A stretch of DNA of 64,000 bases from Millionella massiliensis. Lineage in GTDB: Bacteria; Bacteroidota; Bacteroidia; Bacteroidales; Rikenellaceae. Below are positions 43,728 through 53,620 of this stretch, in pieces. The stretch spans positions 62,001 through 126,000 of the forward strand of contig NZ_FNWD01000002.1 in assembly GCF_900104655.1 (NCBI RefSeq), written 5' to 3'. The position numbers and the translations under genes were made by a program. Position 1 is the first letter of the stretch. Every line of letters begins with the position of its first letter. The notes beneath the pieces are model-generated. The model was not told where the DNA came from and searched no databases. It saw nothing but the letters and a program-made list of their open reading frames with translations.

Positions 43728-45869
43728 ATGAAACCGAACCGCCATATTATGCTGTCGCTTTCGACGTGGGTGCTGGTACTCCTGTCCTGTGTGGCATGGG
43801 GTACCGGAGCGGCGAAACCCGTCTATACCCTGTCGGCGGCCCGCGAGGATAAATTCTGCGAACGGTGGGTCGAGTCGTTGCGTGCCCAGTTGGAGAACCG
43901 GACCGGTCGCGATCCGCAGATATGGGCTTCGGCGGCAGACGGTACTGAGCGGTTGGACGTAGTGTTGGATGCCGATCCGACCCTCGCGGGCGATTATGCG
44001 ATTCGGCGCGAGGGACAGCGGTTGATTCTCTGTGCCTGCGACGAGGCGGTGATGAAGTGGCTCACGTATCAGTTTCTGTCGTGGGCTGCGACCCGCGACC
44101 CACGGGTGCGGGCTGACGACCTGCCTCCGGCCATCGTGGATATGGAGCAGGGGAGTGCGGGCCGTTTTGCTTTTGAATATCGCGGCATTTACTCGCCGAC
44201 CAACAGCGATCCCGATTATATGGCCATTGCGGCTTCCCACAACGTCGATTTCGACTGGGGCCTGTGGGGGCATAACCTGCCCCGGGTGGTGGGCGGGTCG
44301 GCCGACGAGCGGGTGTATGCCCTGCACGACGGAACGCGCGACCACAGCCAGTTCTGTTTTTCGTCGGAACAGCTTTATGACCGGATCGTGGCCTATGTGC
44401 TTGATAACTACGGCGAGGGTGCGGCACCGACGGTTTCCCAAACGGGCGCCGAGGAGCAGGCAGGAACCAGGTTCTGCATCATGCCGAACGACAACGCCGT
44501 CGTGTGCCAGTGCGAAGAGTGCCGCAAGGCGGGCAACGACTCGCAGTCGGCGACGCCTGCTGTGGCCCGGCTGCTGCGCCGGCTGGCGGAACGGTTCCCG
44601 CACCACAGTTTCTTTACGACGGCTTACCTCACGACGCGGCAGGCTCCCCAGGAAAGTCTGCCCGAAAATACGGGGGTGATTATCAGTGCGATCGACCTGC
44701 CTCTGCGTTACGGAACGACCCAAACGGAGGCATGGCGCGAGTTTGCGGCTCAGGTGAACGCCTGGAAAAAGGTGGTCCGCCGGGTCTATGTCTGGGACTA
44801 CATGCGGAACTATGACGATTACCTGACTCCTTTCCCCGTCGTGGGTATCCTGCGGGAGCGGCTCGCTGCGTTCCAAAGTGTAGGGGTGAACGGGCTGTTC
44901 TATAACGGCAGCGGGTATGATTACGCCTCGCTGGACGACGTGCAGACTTTCGCCCTGACGGCACTGTTGAAGGATCCCCGAATGGCCGTCGAACCCCTGT
45001 TGCGGGCATACCTGAATCGGTTCTATCCTCGTTCTGGAGACTTGATTTTCCGATATTATTCGGGGCTGGAACAACGGGTGGCCGAACGGCGTTCCGTGCT
45101 GGAATTTTATGGCGGTATCGACGCGGCCGTGGCGGGTTATCTCGACCCTGCGGAGTTTGTTGCCTTTTTCCGGGAACTGGATGCGCGTTCGAAGTCGATC
45201 GACGGCGGGGAGCGGGCAAGACTGAACCGACTGTTGACGGCACTGAATTTCACGATGCTGGAGTTGCTGCGGACGCCGCGGGGTGTTCCGTACGATGCCG
45301 TGATGGTCGGTGAGTGTCTGGACAACCTGGCCGGACATGCGGCTTTCCCGGAGATGAAGGGTTACCGGGAGGCGGGCGGAACGCTCGACGGGTACATGGA
45401 TGAGTGGCGGCGGTATGGCGTTCGGAACGGGGAGTTGTCCGGTGCGAAACGTGTGGAGATGGAGGTCGTGTGGCAGGATGAGGATGGGGAAACCACTCCG
45501 CTGGGGATGTTGACGGACGGATATGGCGGCCTCCCGTCGGACTACCACACGGCCTGGTATCAGTTCCGAAAGGGTAGTTTGGCTGCCGAACGCCGTTTCG
45601 ATGCGGCGTGTCGGGCGACGGTGCGTGTGGGGTTGATGGCGGCCCCGAAATGGAGGATCGGACCGGAAGGGACGCTGGTCGTGTCGGTGAATGGCCGTGA
45701 AGTGGCGTCGGTCGATCTGACCGATGTGCTGGAGGCGGATCGAAAGTCGGTCTACACGTGCGAGGTTGAACTACGGGCGGGAGATCTGTTGCGTATTGTT
45801 GTTAAACCGGATGTCACGTCGGGTCATACGGTGGCCTGTGACGAAATCGAAGTCTATGAAAAGAAGTAG
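43728..45869 (+). CDS. DUF4838 domain secreted protein
   Basis: 713 residues with a signal peptide (about 1-28, ends GTGAA). The middle region matches DUF4838: WGLWGHNLPRVVGG, FCFSSEQLYDRIVAYV, CQCEECRKAGND, YVWDYMRNYDDYLTPFPVV and GVNGLFYNGSGYD. The ~100 residues before DUF4838 form the usual small alpha/beta domain (GH20b-like). DUF4838 proteins are thought to be carbohydrate-active barrels but lack a defined reaction. In this operon it may trim, modify or bind the exported polysaccharide, comparable to PgaB; that is inference. It follows the barrel gene by 66 bp and overlaps the next gene. Confidence 0.8.
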   Translation: MKPNRHIMLSLSTWVLVLLSCVAWGTGAAKPVYTLSAAREDKFCERWVESLRAQLENRTGRDPQIWASAADGTERLDVVLDADPTLAGDYAIRREGQRLILCACDEAVMKWLTYQFLSWAATRDPRVRADDLPPAIVDMEQGSAGRFAFEYRGIYSPTNSDPDYMAIAASHNVDFDWGLWGHNLPRVVGGSADERVYALHDGTRDHSQFCFSSEQLYDRIVAYVLDNYGEGAAPTVSQTGAEEQAGTRFCIMPNDNAVVCQCEECRKAGNDSQSATPAVARLLRRLAERFPHHSFFTTAYLTTRQAPQESLPENTGVIISAIDLPLRYGTTQTEAWREFAAQVNAWKKVVRRVYVWDYMRNYDDYLTPFPVVGILRERLAAFQSVGVNGLFYNGSGYDYASLDDVQTFALTALLKDPRMAVEPLLRAYLNRFYPRSGDLIFRYYSGLEQRVAERRSVLEFYGGIDAAVAGYLDPAEFVAFFRELDARSKSIDGGERARLNRLLTALNFTMLELLRTPRGVPYDAVMVGECLDNLAGHAAFPEMKGYREAGGTLDGYMDEWRRYGVRNGELSGAKRVEMEVVWQDEDGETTPLGMLTDGYGGLPSDYHTAWYQFRKGSLAAERRFDAACRATVRVGLMAAPKWRIGPEGTLVVSVNGREVASVDLTDVLEADRKSVYTCEVELRAGDLLRIVVKPDVTSGHTVACDEIEVYEKK

Positions 45870-46362
45870 TTTGTTTCTCCTGGGTGGGATGGCGGCATCC
45901 TTGATGGCCTGTTCGGGACGGATTGAGCCGACGTCGGCGCGGGTGGTCGATCCCGTGCGGCATTACTACCCGATGGTGGCCGGCGATCGGCTGACGATTG
46001 CGTATGAGATCGAAAATACGGGGTCGAATCCGCTGGTGATTAGCGAAATACAAACCTCGTGCGGGTGTCTGGCCTATGACGAGGGAAAACGGATCATTCC
46101 GGCGGGCGACAAGGATAGTGTGGTGTTCAGCTACGACAGCGGCAAGAATCACGGTCGGGTCGAGCATCAGATTCGGCTGTACGGTAACTTCGAGTCGCAG
46201 AGCGTGATGCTGTTGGAGTTCGATGTCGAAGTGGTGCCACGTTCCGAACATACGCAAGATTACGAAGAGACGGTGGTCTTCGGGCATTCCGGAGGGAACG
46301 ATGCTGCACGGGAAGAAAGGGGCGATCGGCCCAGTAATTACTATGTCGATGGCGAGTATTAG
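45856..46362 (+). CDS. DUF1573 lipoprotein
   Basis: 168 residues from the ATG at 45856, which overlaps the end of the DUF4838 gene by 14 bp. The lipobox is SLMAC. Then a DUF1573-type immunoglobulin-like domain appears: IAYEIENTGSNPLVISEIQTSCGC (with the typical Cys-Gly-Cys) and IIPAGDKDSVVFSYDSGKNHGRVEHQIRLYGN. DUF1573 domains are widespread in Bacteroidota envelope proteins with no defined role. Last gene of the exopolysaccharide operon. Confidence 0.8.
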   Translation: MKRSSLFLLGGMAASLMACSGRIEPTSARVVDPVRHYYPMVAGDRLTIAYEIENTGSNPLVISEIQTSCGCLAYDEGKRIIPAGDKDSVVFSYDSGKNHGRVEHQIRLYGNFESQSVMLLEFDVEVVPRSEHTQDYEETVVFGHSGGNDAAREERGDRPSNYYVDGEY

Positions 46363-46617
46363 ACTGGTGTGGCATGGAGGGCCAAATGGCGATCCGAAGC
46401 GTGGAATTACCTTTAGGAGCTCTGAAACGAGCGATAGTTTTGTGCTGGGGAACTTAATTGGATGGTGCAGAGGGCGTAGAGAAATGTATAAGAAGAGGTC
46501 GTAATTGCTGTTGGGATGAGGAAAACGAGGCAGAAAAACGTGTTAGCATAAGAGCACAGTATGTAAAATCATGTGGTGCGAGCATGGGTTGAGAATGCGA
46601 TATTCTGATCATAAATG
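46363..46617. other. Intergenic region, convergent genes
   Basis: About 255 bp (317 bp with the terminator region) between the DUF1573 gene and the efflux operon's 3' end; no gene seen. Confidence 0.45.
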
Positions 46618-46654
46618 ACGGGCGGCAAACCGAATCTTTCGGTTTGCCGCCCGT
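46618..46654. terminator. Bidirectional terminator hairpin
   Basis: A perfect 17-bp stem (ACGGGCGGCAAACCGAA and its complement) with a TCT loop, between two convergent operons and 26 bp past the outer-membrane factor stop. T tracts are short on both sides, so Rho-independent function is probable rather than certain. Confidence 0.7.
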
Positions 46655-46679
46655 TCTATTGCAGTGGAGTGCCGGAGGT

Positions 46680-48071
46680 TTATTCGGCACCTCCGCCCAA
46701 GGCATGGTAGAGGTTGATAACTCCCTGAATTTCGTCGAAACGGTCGGAGGCAACGTCCAGTTCGGCCTGAAGCAGGGTCTGGCGTGCGGTGAGCACCTCC
46801 AGATAGTTCTGCGAACTGTGCTGCATGAGCAGTTCCGAACTGCGCACCGAGGAGGCCAGCGATTCGACCTGTTGCAGGTTGATTTTCTGACGTCCGCGAG
46901 CTGTCTGCCACTGTACCAGCGCGTTGTTCACCTCGCTGCCGGCGTCGAGCAGACTCTGCCGGAAGGTGAGCAGGGCCTCTTCCTGTTGTGCTTTGGCCAC
47001 TTTCAGGTTGGCGACGTTTTGGCCGCGGTTGAAAATGGGTTGCACGAGCGAGGCGACAGCCGAGAAGAGCCATTGGCCGGGATTGGTGATGGCGGCTCCG
47101 GCAGCGTTGGTCCATCCGGCCGATCCGCTCAGCGTGATCGAGGGGTAGAAGGCGGCACGAGCCTGATTCGTTGCATAGTAGGCGGCAGCCAGCGAGGCTT
47201 CGCTCTGCCGTACGTCGGGACGGCGTTGCAACAGTTGAAGCGGTACGCCGGTGGCCAACTCGTCGGGGAAGTGCTGGCCGGCCAGTGTCGAACGTTCGAT
47301 GGTCCCCGGGGCGATGCCCAGCAGGGCGGTGAGGGTGTTCTCCAGTTCGGTGATCTGCTGTTGCAGGCTCAGCAGCGAAGCGTCGACCGAAAGTTTGCTG
47401 GCTTCGGTCTGCGACACGGCCATCGCGGTGGTCTGGCCGGCCCGCTTGAGGGCTTTCATGACGCGAACGTTCTCGGCCCAGTTTTCGGCGGTCCGCTGGC
47501 TGATGGACAGTTGCTCGTCGAGCATCAGCAGGGTGTAGTAGCTGTTGGCGATCGAGGCGATCAGTTGGGTCTGAACGGCCTGCCGATAGGCTTCGCTCTG
47601 TTCCAGAACGGCTTTGGCTTCGCGTTTGGCATTGGTCAGTTTGCCGAAGATGTCGACTTCCCAGCTGGCGGCCACGGCCAGATCGTAGGTCTTCTTGGCC
47701 GAAGCGTTTTCGGTTTTGCTGATGGTGCCCTGCGGGGTGAAGTTCAGCGAGGGTACGTAGGCCAGTCGGGCTGAACTGAGCAGAGCTTCGGCTTCGGCTA
47801 CGCGCAGTCGGGCAATGCCCAGGTCGGTGTTGTTTTGGAGCCCGGTCTCGATGAGTTGCTGCAACTGCGGGTCGGTGAAGAGCTGCCGCCACGAGAGGGT
47901 GGCGATCGAGTTGGTGTCGGCCGTTACCGCTGCCGTGGCCGGCGTCTGCCGGTAGAGGCTGTCGACAACGGGCATGTCGGGCCGTTCGTAGGTCCGGTAT
48001 ATCGAGCAGCTGGTCCACCCGGCTGTCAGACACAGGACTATGATGATCTTTTTCATACGGATTTTCTGCAT
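46680..48071 (-). CDS. RND efflux outer-membrane factor (TolC/OprM-type, NodT family), lipoprotein
   Basis: 463 residues. The lipobox is GWTSC after MKKIIIVLCLTA. Two tandem OEP repeats are recognisable: QLQQLIETGLQNNTDLGIARLRVAEAEA and its counterpart QLLQRRPDVRQSEASLAAAYYATNQARAAFYPSITLSGSAGW. The ATG overlaps the stop of the pump gene in TAATG, so the two are translationally coupled. It forms the trimeric outer-membrane duct of the pump. Expected location is the outer membrane, lipid-anchored. Confidence 0.92.
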   Translation of the reverse strand: MQKIRMKKIIIVLCLTAGWTSCSIYRTYERPDMPVVDSLYRQTPATAAVTADTNSIATLSWRQLFTDPQLQQLIETGLQNNTDLGIARLRVAEAEALLSSARLAYVPSLNFTPQGTISKTENASAKKTYDLAVAASWEVDIFGKLTNAKREAKAVLEQSEAYRQAVQTQLIASIANSYYTLLMLDEQLSISQRTAENWAENVRVMKALKRAGQTTAMAVSQTEASKLSVDASLLSLQQQITELENTLTALLGIAPGTIERSTLAGQHFPDELATGVPLQLLQRRPDVRQSEASLAAAYYATNQARAAFYPSITLSGSAGWTNAAGAAITNPGQWLFSAVASLVQPIFNRGQNVANLKVAKAQQEEALLTFRQSLLDAGSEVNNALVQWQTARGRQKINLQQVESLASSVRSSELLMQHSSQNYLEVLTARQTLLQAELDVASDRFDEIQGVINLYHALGGGAE

Positions 48072-51000
48072 TATTGGTTCTTTTCCTCTACTTGGGGGAT
48101 TTGACGGTCGGGCATGACGCGTTCCTGGATCGACTGGAAGACGATGAACAGAACGGGTACGATGAACAGCAGGGCAATGGTCCCGATGAGCATCCCGCCG
48201 ACGGTACCTACCCCGATCGAGATGTTACCGTTGGCGCCTACGCCGCTGGCGAACATCAGGGGCAGCATCCCGAAGATCATGGTCAGCGAGGTCATCAGGA
48301 TCGGGCGCAGACGCACCTGGGCGGCCGAGACGGCAGCCTGGGCGATGGACATGCCCTGACGGCGGCGTTCCGATGCGTACTCGGTCAGCAGGATGGCGGT
48401 CTTGGCCAGCAGACCGATCAGCATCAGCAGACCGATCTGGAGATAGATGTTGTTTTCCAGACCGAACATCTTGGCGAAGAGGAAGCTGCCGGCCAAACCG
48501 AACGGCACGGAGAGGATCACGGCGATCGGGATGAACAGGCTTTCGTAGAGGGCGCAGAGAATCAGGTAGATGAAGACTACGCAGATGATGAAGATCACGG
48601 TGGTCGAGCTGCCGGACGAGGCCTCTTCACGCGACATGCCGCCGAATTCGTAGCCGTAGCCGGCGGGCAGGGTCTGGGCGGTCACTTCGCGGACGGCCTG
48701 GATGGCCTGACCGGTACTGTAACCGTTGGCGGGCGTACCGTTGACGCTGATGGCCGAGAAGAGGTTGAAGCGGGTCAGGATTTCGGCTCCGTAGACGCGG
48801 GTCAGGGTCAGGTACTGGCCCACGGGGGTCATCTCACCGGCATCGTTGCGTACGAACATGTTGTTGAGCGCTTCGGTGTCGAGACGGAACTCGGGCGAGG
48901 CCTGAACCATTACGCGGTAGAGTTTCGAGAAACGGTTCATGTTCGAGGCGTAGTTCCCGCCGATGTAGCCTTGCAGCACGGAGAGCACGTCGCTGGGCGA
49001 GACGCCGTTGCGTTTGCATCGTGAGGCATCGACTTCGACCAGGTATTGCGGGAACTTGGTGTCGAACGAGGTAGTGGCACGGGCGATCTCGGGACGTGCG
49101 TTCAGTTGTTCGATCGTCTGACGGGTGATCTTGAGCAGGTCTTCGATCGTACCGCCCTTTTGGTCTTGGATGTAGATCTCGAAACCGCTGCTGACACCGT
49201 AACCGGGGATCATCGGCGGTGCGAAGACCATGATGTCGGCCGAGGAGATGTCGGCCGTGCGACGGTAGATCTCGGCGATTACGGAGTTGATATCGTCACC
49301 TTTTTCGGTACGCTCGCTCCAGTCGCGCAAACGGATGGTGTACATCCCGTTCGACGAGCCCTGGCCGCTGATCATGGCATAACCGGTATTTTTGGAGTAC
49401 ATGCGGATCTGCGGAATGTCCTGTATGCGGCTTTCGATTTCGTCCATGACCTTGCGGGTCTCCTGGAGGTTGTTACCCGGTGCGGTACGTATGTCAACGA
49501 AGATGGTCCCCATGTCTTCCTGCGGCACCAGACCGGTCTTGGTCCGGGTCATCAGCAGGTAGAGACCGGCGCCGGTAATCAGCAGCAGAAGCAGGGTTAC
49601 CCATTTACGTTTGAGCATGAAGAAAACACCGCCTTTGTATTTCATCACCACAGAGTGGAAGGCGGCGTCGAAGGCGACGTGGAAACGGGACGAGAAGCTC
49701 AGTTTTTCGCCGCTTTTGGCATCGGCGTGCGGGGTCATGATCAGCGAGCAGAGTGCGGGACTCAGCGTCATGGCGTTGATCAGCGAGATACCGACGGCCA
49801 CGGCCATCGTCAAACCGAACTGGGTGTAGAACGTCCCGGTCGTGCCGCCCATGAACGATACGGGGATGAACACGGCCATGAAGACGAAGGTGGTGGTGAC
49901 CAGTGCGGAGGTGATGTTACCCATGGCATCGAGCGTGGCCAGGTAGGGGGATTTGTAGCCCTCGTCGAATTTGGCCTGTACGGCTTCGACCACCACGATC
50001 GCGTCGTCCACCACGGTACCGATCACCAGCACCAGCGCGAACAGGGTCAGCATGTTCAGACTGAAGCCCGCGACGGCCAGGAAGGCAAAGGTACCCACGA
50101 GCGATACGATGATCGAGATGGCGGGAATGAAAGTCGAACGGAAACTCTGAAGGAAGATATACACCACCAGGATCACCAGAATGATGGCTTCGATCAGTGT
50201 TTTCACCACGTTTTTGATCGACGCGTCGAGGAAGTCTTTCGTACTCATCAGGTCGGCGATCTCCATGCCCGGGGGAAGGGTCTTGCGGATCTCGGAAACC
50301 ACTTTGTCGATCTCTTCGATGATTTCGTTGGCGTTCGAGCCGGAGGTCTGGGCGATCATACAGTTGGCACCGGGGTGGCCGCTCACTTCGCCGATGTAGG
50401 TGTAGGTTCGCGAGCCGAGTTCGATGGTGGCAACGTCCTTCAACTTGAGCTCTTCGCCGTCGGGCAGCGATTTAATGACCATGTTTTCATAGTCCTCTTC
50501 GAGTTCGTAGCGGCCGCGGTATTTGAGCACGTACTGGAAGGTGTTGTCCGATTCGGCACCGAGGGTCCCGGTCGGGGCTTCGAGGTTCTGTTCGTCGAGT
50601 ACGGTGGAGATGTCGCTCGGAACCAGACCGTAGCGGGCCATCTTCTTCGGGTCGAGCCAGATACGCAGCGAGTAGTCCGAACCCATGACGTTCACCTCAC
50701 CGACGCCGGCGATACGTGCCAGACGGGGTTCGATGTTGATTTTCAGGTAGTTGTTCAGGAACTTCTCGTCGAACGAGTCGTCGGGGCTGTAGAGCGACAG
50801 CGATTTGATGTTACTGGTTTGGCGTTTGCGCACGGTGATCCCGCTCTTGGTCACCTCGGCGGGCAGCAGCCCCTGCGCCGTGGCGATACGGTTCTGCACG
50901 TTGACCGTCGCCATGTCGGGGTCGGTCCCCTGTCGGAAGTAGATGCGGATGCTTGCCGAGCCGGTATTGGTGGCCGAGGAGGTCATGTACATCATGTTCT

Positions 51001-51220
51001 CCACGCCGTTGAGGGCCTCTTCCAGCGGAACGACGACACTCTTCTGTACGGTTTCGGCATTGGCCCCGGTGTAGGAGGCCGAAACGCTGACCGTGGGAGG
51101 GGCGATTTCGGGGAACTGCTCGATGGGGAGTTGGACGAGGCTGATGATCCCGAGAATCAGGATCAACACGGAAATTACCCCGGCCAGGATGGGTCGATCG
51201 ATAAAGGTTCTGATTTTCAT
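48071..51220 (-). CDS. RND family efflux permease (AcrB-type)
   Basis: 1049 residues, full family length. N-terminal FIDRPILAGVISVLILILG, large periplasmic loops after helices 1 and 7, and the proton-relay aspartates in IGTVVDDAIVVVEAV are present. It is a HAE1-type inner-membrane trimer that exports hydrophobic or amphiphilic compounds using the proton gradient. It lies 12 bp after the adaptor gene and overlaps the outer-membrane factor gene by one base, giving the complete adaptor-pump-duct order. Drug range cannot be read from the sequence. Confidence 0.96.
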   Translation of the reverse strand: MKIRTFIDRPILAGVISVLILILGIISLVQLPIEQFPEIAPPTVSVSASYTGANAETVQKSVVVPLEEALNGVENMMYMTSSATNTGSASIRIYFRQGTDPDMATVNVQNRIATAQGLLPAEVTKSGITVRKRQTSNIKSLSLYSPDDSFDEKFLNNYLKINIEPRLARIAGVGEVNVMGSDYSLRIWLDPKKMARYGLVPSDISTVLDEQNLEAPTGTLGAESDNTFQYVLKYRGRYELEEDYENMVIKSLPDGEELKLKDVATIELGSRTYTYIGEVSGHPGANCMIAQTSGSNANEIIEEIDKVVSEIRKTLPPGMEIADLMSTKDFLDASIKNVVKTLIEAIILVILVVYIFLQSFRSTFIPAISIIVSLVGTFAFLAVAGFSLNMLTLFALVLVIGTVVDDAIVVVEAVQAKFDEGYKSPYLATLDAMGNITSALVTTTFVFMAVFIPVSFMGGTTGTFYTQFGLTMAVAVGISLINAMTLSPALCSLIMTPHADAKSGEKLSFSSRFHVAFDAAFHSVVMKYKGGVFFMLKRKWVTLLLLLITGAGLYLLMTRTKTGLVPQEDMGTIFVDIRTAPGNNLQETRKVMDEIESRIQDIPQIRMYSKNTGYAMISGQGSSNGMYTIRLRDWSERTEKGDDINSVIAEIYRRTADISSADIMVFAPPMIPGYGVSSGFEIYIQDQKGGTIEDLLKITRQTIEQLNARPEIARATTSFDTKFPQYLVEVDASRCKRNGVSPSDVLSVLQGYIGGNYASNMNRFSKLYRVMVQASPEFRLDTEALNNMFVRNDAGEMTPVGQYLTLTRVYGAEILTRFNLFSAISVNGTPANGYSTGQAIQAVREVTAQTLPAGYGYEFGGMSREEASSGSSTTVIFIICVVFIYLILCALYESLFIPIAVILSVPFGLAGSFLFAKMFGLENNIYLQIGLLMLIGLLAKTAILLTEYASERRRQGMSIAQAAVSAAQVRLRPILMTSLTMIFGMLPLMFASGVGANGNISIGVGTVGGMLIGTIALLFIVPVLFIVFQSIQERVMPDRQIPQVEEKNQ

Positions 51221-51232
51221 GGCGCGGGGTGA

Positions 51233-52336
51233 CTATTCGTTAACGGTGGTGTGGGTGTTGATGGCGGTGCCTTCGCGAACCAGACCGGCGCCTTCGGCGA
51301 TGATTACGTCACCGGGGGTCAGGCCCGATTCGACGATGTATTCCGTGCCGTTGTTGAGGCGGAATACTTCGACCGGGGTCGATTTGGCTTTGCCGTCCAC
51401 GACTTTATAGACGAAAATACGGTTCTGGAGTTCGTAGGTCGCTGCCTGCGGGATGACGATGACGCTGTCGCGAGTGGTCGGAACCACAACGGTGGCGCTA
51501 CCGCCGTTGCGCAGCAGCTGTTCGGGGTTGGCGAACGTAGCGCGCAGGCTTACGGCGCCGGTGCCCTGGTCGATCGTCCCGCTGATGGCGTCAATTTTGC
51601 CGGCGTGGGTGTACGAGGTGCCGTTGCTCAGACGAAGGTCAACCGGGGGCATCTGTGCCAGTGCCTGTTCGGTCGAGCCGTATTGCTGGATCAGGCTGAG
51701 AATCTGATTTTCGGACATCGAGAAGTAGGCGTAGACTTCGCTGTCGTCGGCCACGGTCACCAGCGGTTCCGATATGCTGCTGTTGACCAGGGCACCTACA
51801 CGGTAGGGAATCATGCTGGCCACGCCGTCGACCGGACTTTTGACTTCGGTGTAGGAGAGGTCGTTGCGGGCGTTGATCTCCTGGGCTTTGGCCAGTGCCA
51901 GAGCGGCCTGGGCTTCGGAGAGGTCGTTACGGGCGGTCTGCAGATCGAATTCCGAGACAACGTCCTCTTTGAACAGTTCTTCCTTGCTTTTGGCGGTCAG
52001 TTCGGCGGTTGCCAGTTTCGACTCGGCGCTTTTCACGTTGGCGATGGCCGTTTCCAGGGCGGCTTTGTAGGGGACCTGGTCGATGATGAAGAGGACCTGG
52101 CCTTTCTTGACCGGATCGCCCTCTTTCAGCCGGATCTCGGTGATCAGACCGCTGACCTGGGGGCGGACTTCGACGAACTGGCGTCCGCGAAGGGTGGCTG
52201 TGTAGCCCGTTTGGAGGGTTTGGTTGCTGAGTTTGACGTCGAATAGTTTGTATTCGGCGCCGGCCTGCTGCTGCGGCTGGGTGCCGCACGAGGCGAGAAG
52301 TACGGTGAGCAGTGAGAGAATGACGGGACTTCTCAT
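51233..52336 (-). CDS. RND efflux membrane-fusion protein (AcrA-type), lipoprotein
   Basis: 367 residues from the ATG at 52334-52336 (MRSPVILSLLTVLLASCG, lipobox LLASC). An upstream in-frame ATG at 52387 would add 17 residues and cover the promoter, so it was rejected. Expected pieces are visible: barrel-sandwich hybrid (TLRGRQFVEVRPQVSGLITEI ... VKSPVDGVASMIPY), alpha-hairpin (KSAESKLATAELTAKSKEELF) and beta-barrel. It links pump and outer-membrane duct. First gene of the operon, divergent from a LytS/LytTR pair with 222 bp between the starts, so that system may control it. Confidence 0.94.
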   Translation of the reverse strand: MRSPVILSLLTVLLASCGTQPQQQAGAEYKLFDVKLSNQTLQTGYTATLRGRQFVEVRPQVSGLITEIRLKEGDPVKKGQVLFIIDQVPYKAALETAIANVKSAESKLATAELTAKSKEELFKEDVVSEFDLQTARNDLSEAQAALALAKAQEINARNDLSYTEVKSPVDGVASMIPYRVGALVNSSISEPLVTVADDSEVYAYFSMSENQILSLIQQYGSTEQALAQMPPVDLRLSNGTSYTHAGKIDAISGTIDQGTGAVSLRATFANPEQLLRNGGSATVVVPTTRDSVIVIPQAATYELQNRIFVYKVVDGKAKSTPVEVFRLNNGTEYIVESGLTPGDVIIAEGAGLVREGTAINTHTTVNE

Positions 52337-52384
52337 TGTGTTTGGGGTTAGTTTAGATGGGTTGGTATATAATTTGTCTGATAA

Positions 52385-52415
52385 CAAAATTAGGTGTTTT
52401 TAGTAGGGGTCGAAA
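52385..52415 (-). promoter_or_regulatory. Promoter of the efflux operon
   Basis: Minus strand: TTTC (52412-52415, one mismatch to TTTG), a 19-bp spacer, TAATTTTG (52385-52392). About 49 bp before the adaptor start codon. Confidence 0.55.
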
Positions 52416-52558
52416 AATGTGTTGACGAACGGTCGAAATGTGTTGATGAATGACATTTCGGCCCGGGCGACGGTCTGGATGCAATGCTCTATCTTTGCAC
52501 CGAACGGGACGCTGCCGGTGGCGGCACGGTCCCTGTCGTTGATTAACAGTGAGTTGTC

Positions 52559-53620
52559 ATGCCTCTCTTTGATAAAATATACAAGAAGGTCCGTAAGACC
52601 GGCGATCGGGCGGCACAATACGCGCGGGTGGCATTCTATGTCGATCTGCTCTTTTGTGTCGTGATCCTTCCGCTGAGTCTGATGCTCGTGCCGGTGGACC
52701 GGTGGTTTGTCAACCAGCCCTCTTTTGCACTGGTTTTCCTCGTCTATACCTATCTGCTCTATTTCGTCTATCGCAAGGTGAATATCCCGTTGCTCTTTAT
52801 GCAACGCAAATTCGGATACATCCTGCTGACAGTGGTGCTGTTGCTGGGAGTGACGGAACTGCTGACCCATTTCCCGCAACCCGAAAATGTCAATTCGCGT
52901 CTGTCGCCGGCCTTCCGCCATCACCTGCATGTACAAACCGTATGGTTCTTCTTTCTGGTCGTATCGGGATTCAGTCTGGCCGTGGCCATCGCCTTCGAAC
53001 TGTTCCGCCAGATGCTGGCCAAGCAGGAGATCGAGGCCGACAAAAACCGGGCTCAACTGGCCATGTACAAGGCGCAGATCAATCCGCACTTTCTGTTCAA
53101 CACCCTCAATACGCTCTACGGGCTGGTCATTACCAAGTCGGAGTTGACCGAGTCGGCTTTCGTCAAGTTCTCCAATATCCTGAAGTACATGTACGACACC
53201 ACGTCGGTCGAGAAGATCGACATCGGGAGTGAGATCGAATACGTCAGCCAGTACGTCGAGTTGCAGCAACTTCGCCTGAACCACCACACGCATGTGGTGC
53301 TCGAAAGCCGGACGGACGACGAGCGGGTGACGATCCCTCCGATGATCCTGATCACCTTTGTGGAAAACGCCTTTAAATATGGCACCTCCTCGTCCGAGGA
53401 TTGTACCATCCTGATTCGGATCGTGGTCGAAGACGGGGTGCTGATGTTCAAGACCTGCAACTCGATCATGAAGGAGAAAAAGGGTACTGACTCCTCCATC
53501 GGGATCGAGAACTGCCGGAAACGCCTTCAGTTGCTCTATCCGGGCCGTTTCACGCTTGTGACCGAACGCATCGAGCAGACGCGGGAATTCAAAGTACGTC
53601 TAACCATTCAACTCTCATGA
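52559..53620 (+). CDS. LytS-type (HisKA_7TM-less, His_kinase family) sensor kinase
   Basis: 353 residues. Four hydrophobic helices in the first ~150 residues (around 28-48, 56-72, 84-104, 122-145) are followed by a short linker and the His_kinase domain, with phospho-acceptor His177 in AQINPHFLFNTLNTLY. The ATPase part shows PPMILITFVENAFKYG and SSIGIENCRKRLQLLY. There is no separate periplasmic sensor domain, so it probably senses a membrane-linked signal or partner. It overlaps the response-regulator gene by 4 bp (ATGA). Divergent to the RND operon. A -7-like TATCTTTG lies at 52490-52497. Confidence 0.93.
   Translation: MPLFDKIYKKVRKTGDRAAQYARVAFYVDLLFCVVILPLSLMLVPVDRWFVNQPSFALVFLVYTYLLYFVYRKVNIPLLFMQRKFGYILLTVVLLLGVTELLTHFPQPENVNSRLSPAFRHHLHVQTVWFFFLVVSGFSLAVAIAFELFRQMLAKQEIEADKNRAQLAMYKAQINPHFLFNTLNTLYGLVITKSELTESAFVKFSNILKYMYDTTSVEKIDIGSEIEYVSQYVELQQLRLNHHTHVVLESRTDDERVTIPPMILITFVENAFKYGTSSSEDCTILIRIVVEDGVLMFKTCNSIMKEKKGTDSSIGIENCRKRLQLLYPGRFTLVTERIEQTREFKVRLTIQLS

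Noticed and set aside
40707..45548. Very long open frame (1613 codons) on the minus strand opposite the TPR-barrel and DUF4838 genes
   Set aside because: It spans two genes and the gap between them, has no signal, no known domain and an Arg/Pro/His/Gln-rich antisense composition. High GC3 of the true genes removes stop codons on the opposite strand.
49046..51232. 728-codon plus-strand frame opposite the RND permease
   Set aside because: Antisense shadow; extreme Asp/Gly/His composition and no recognised motif.
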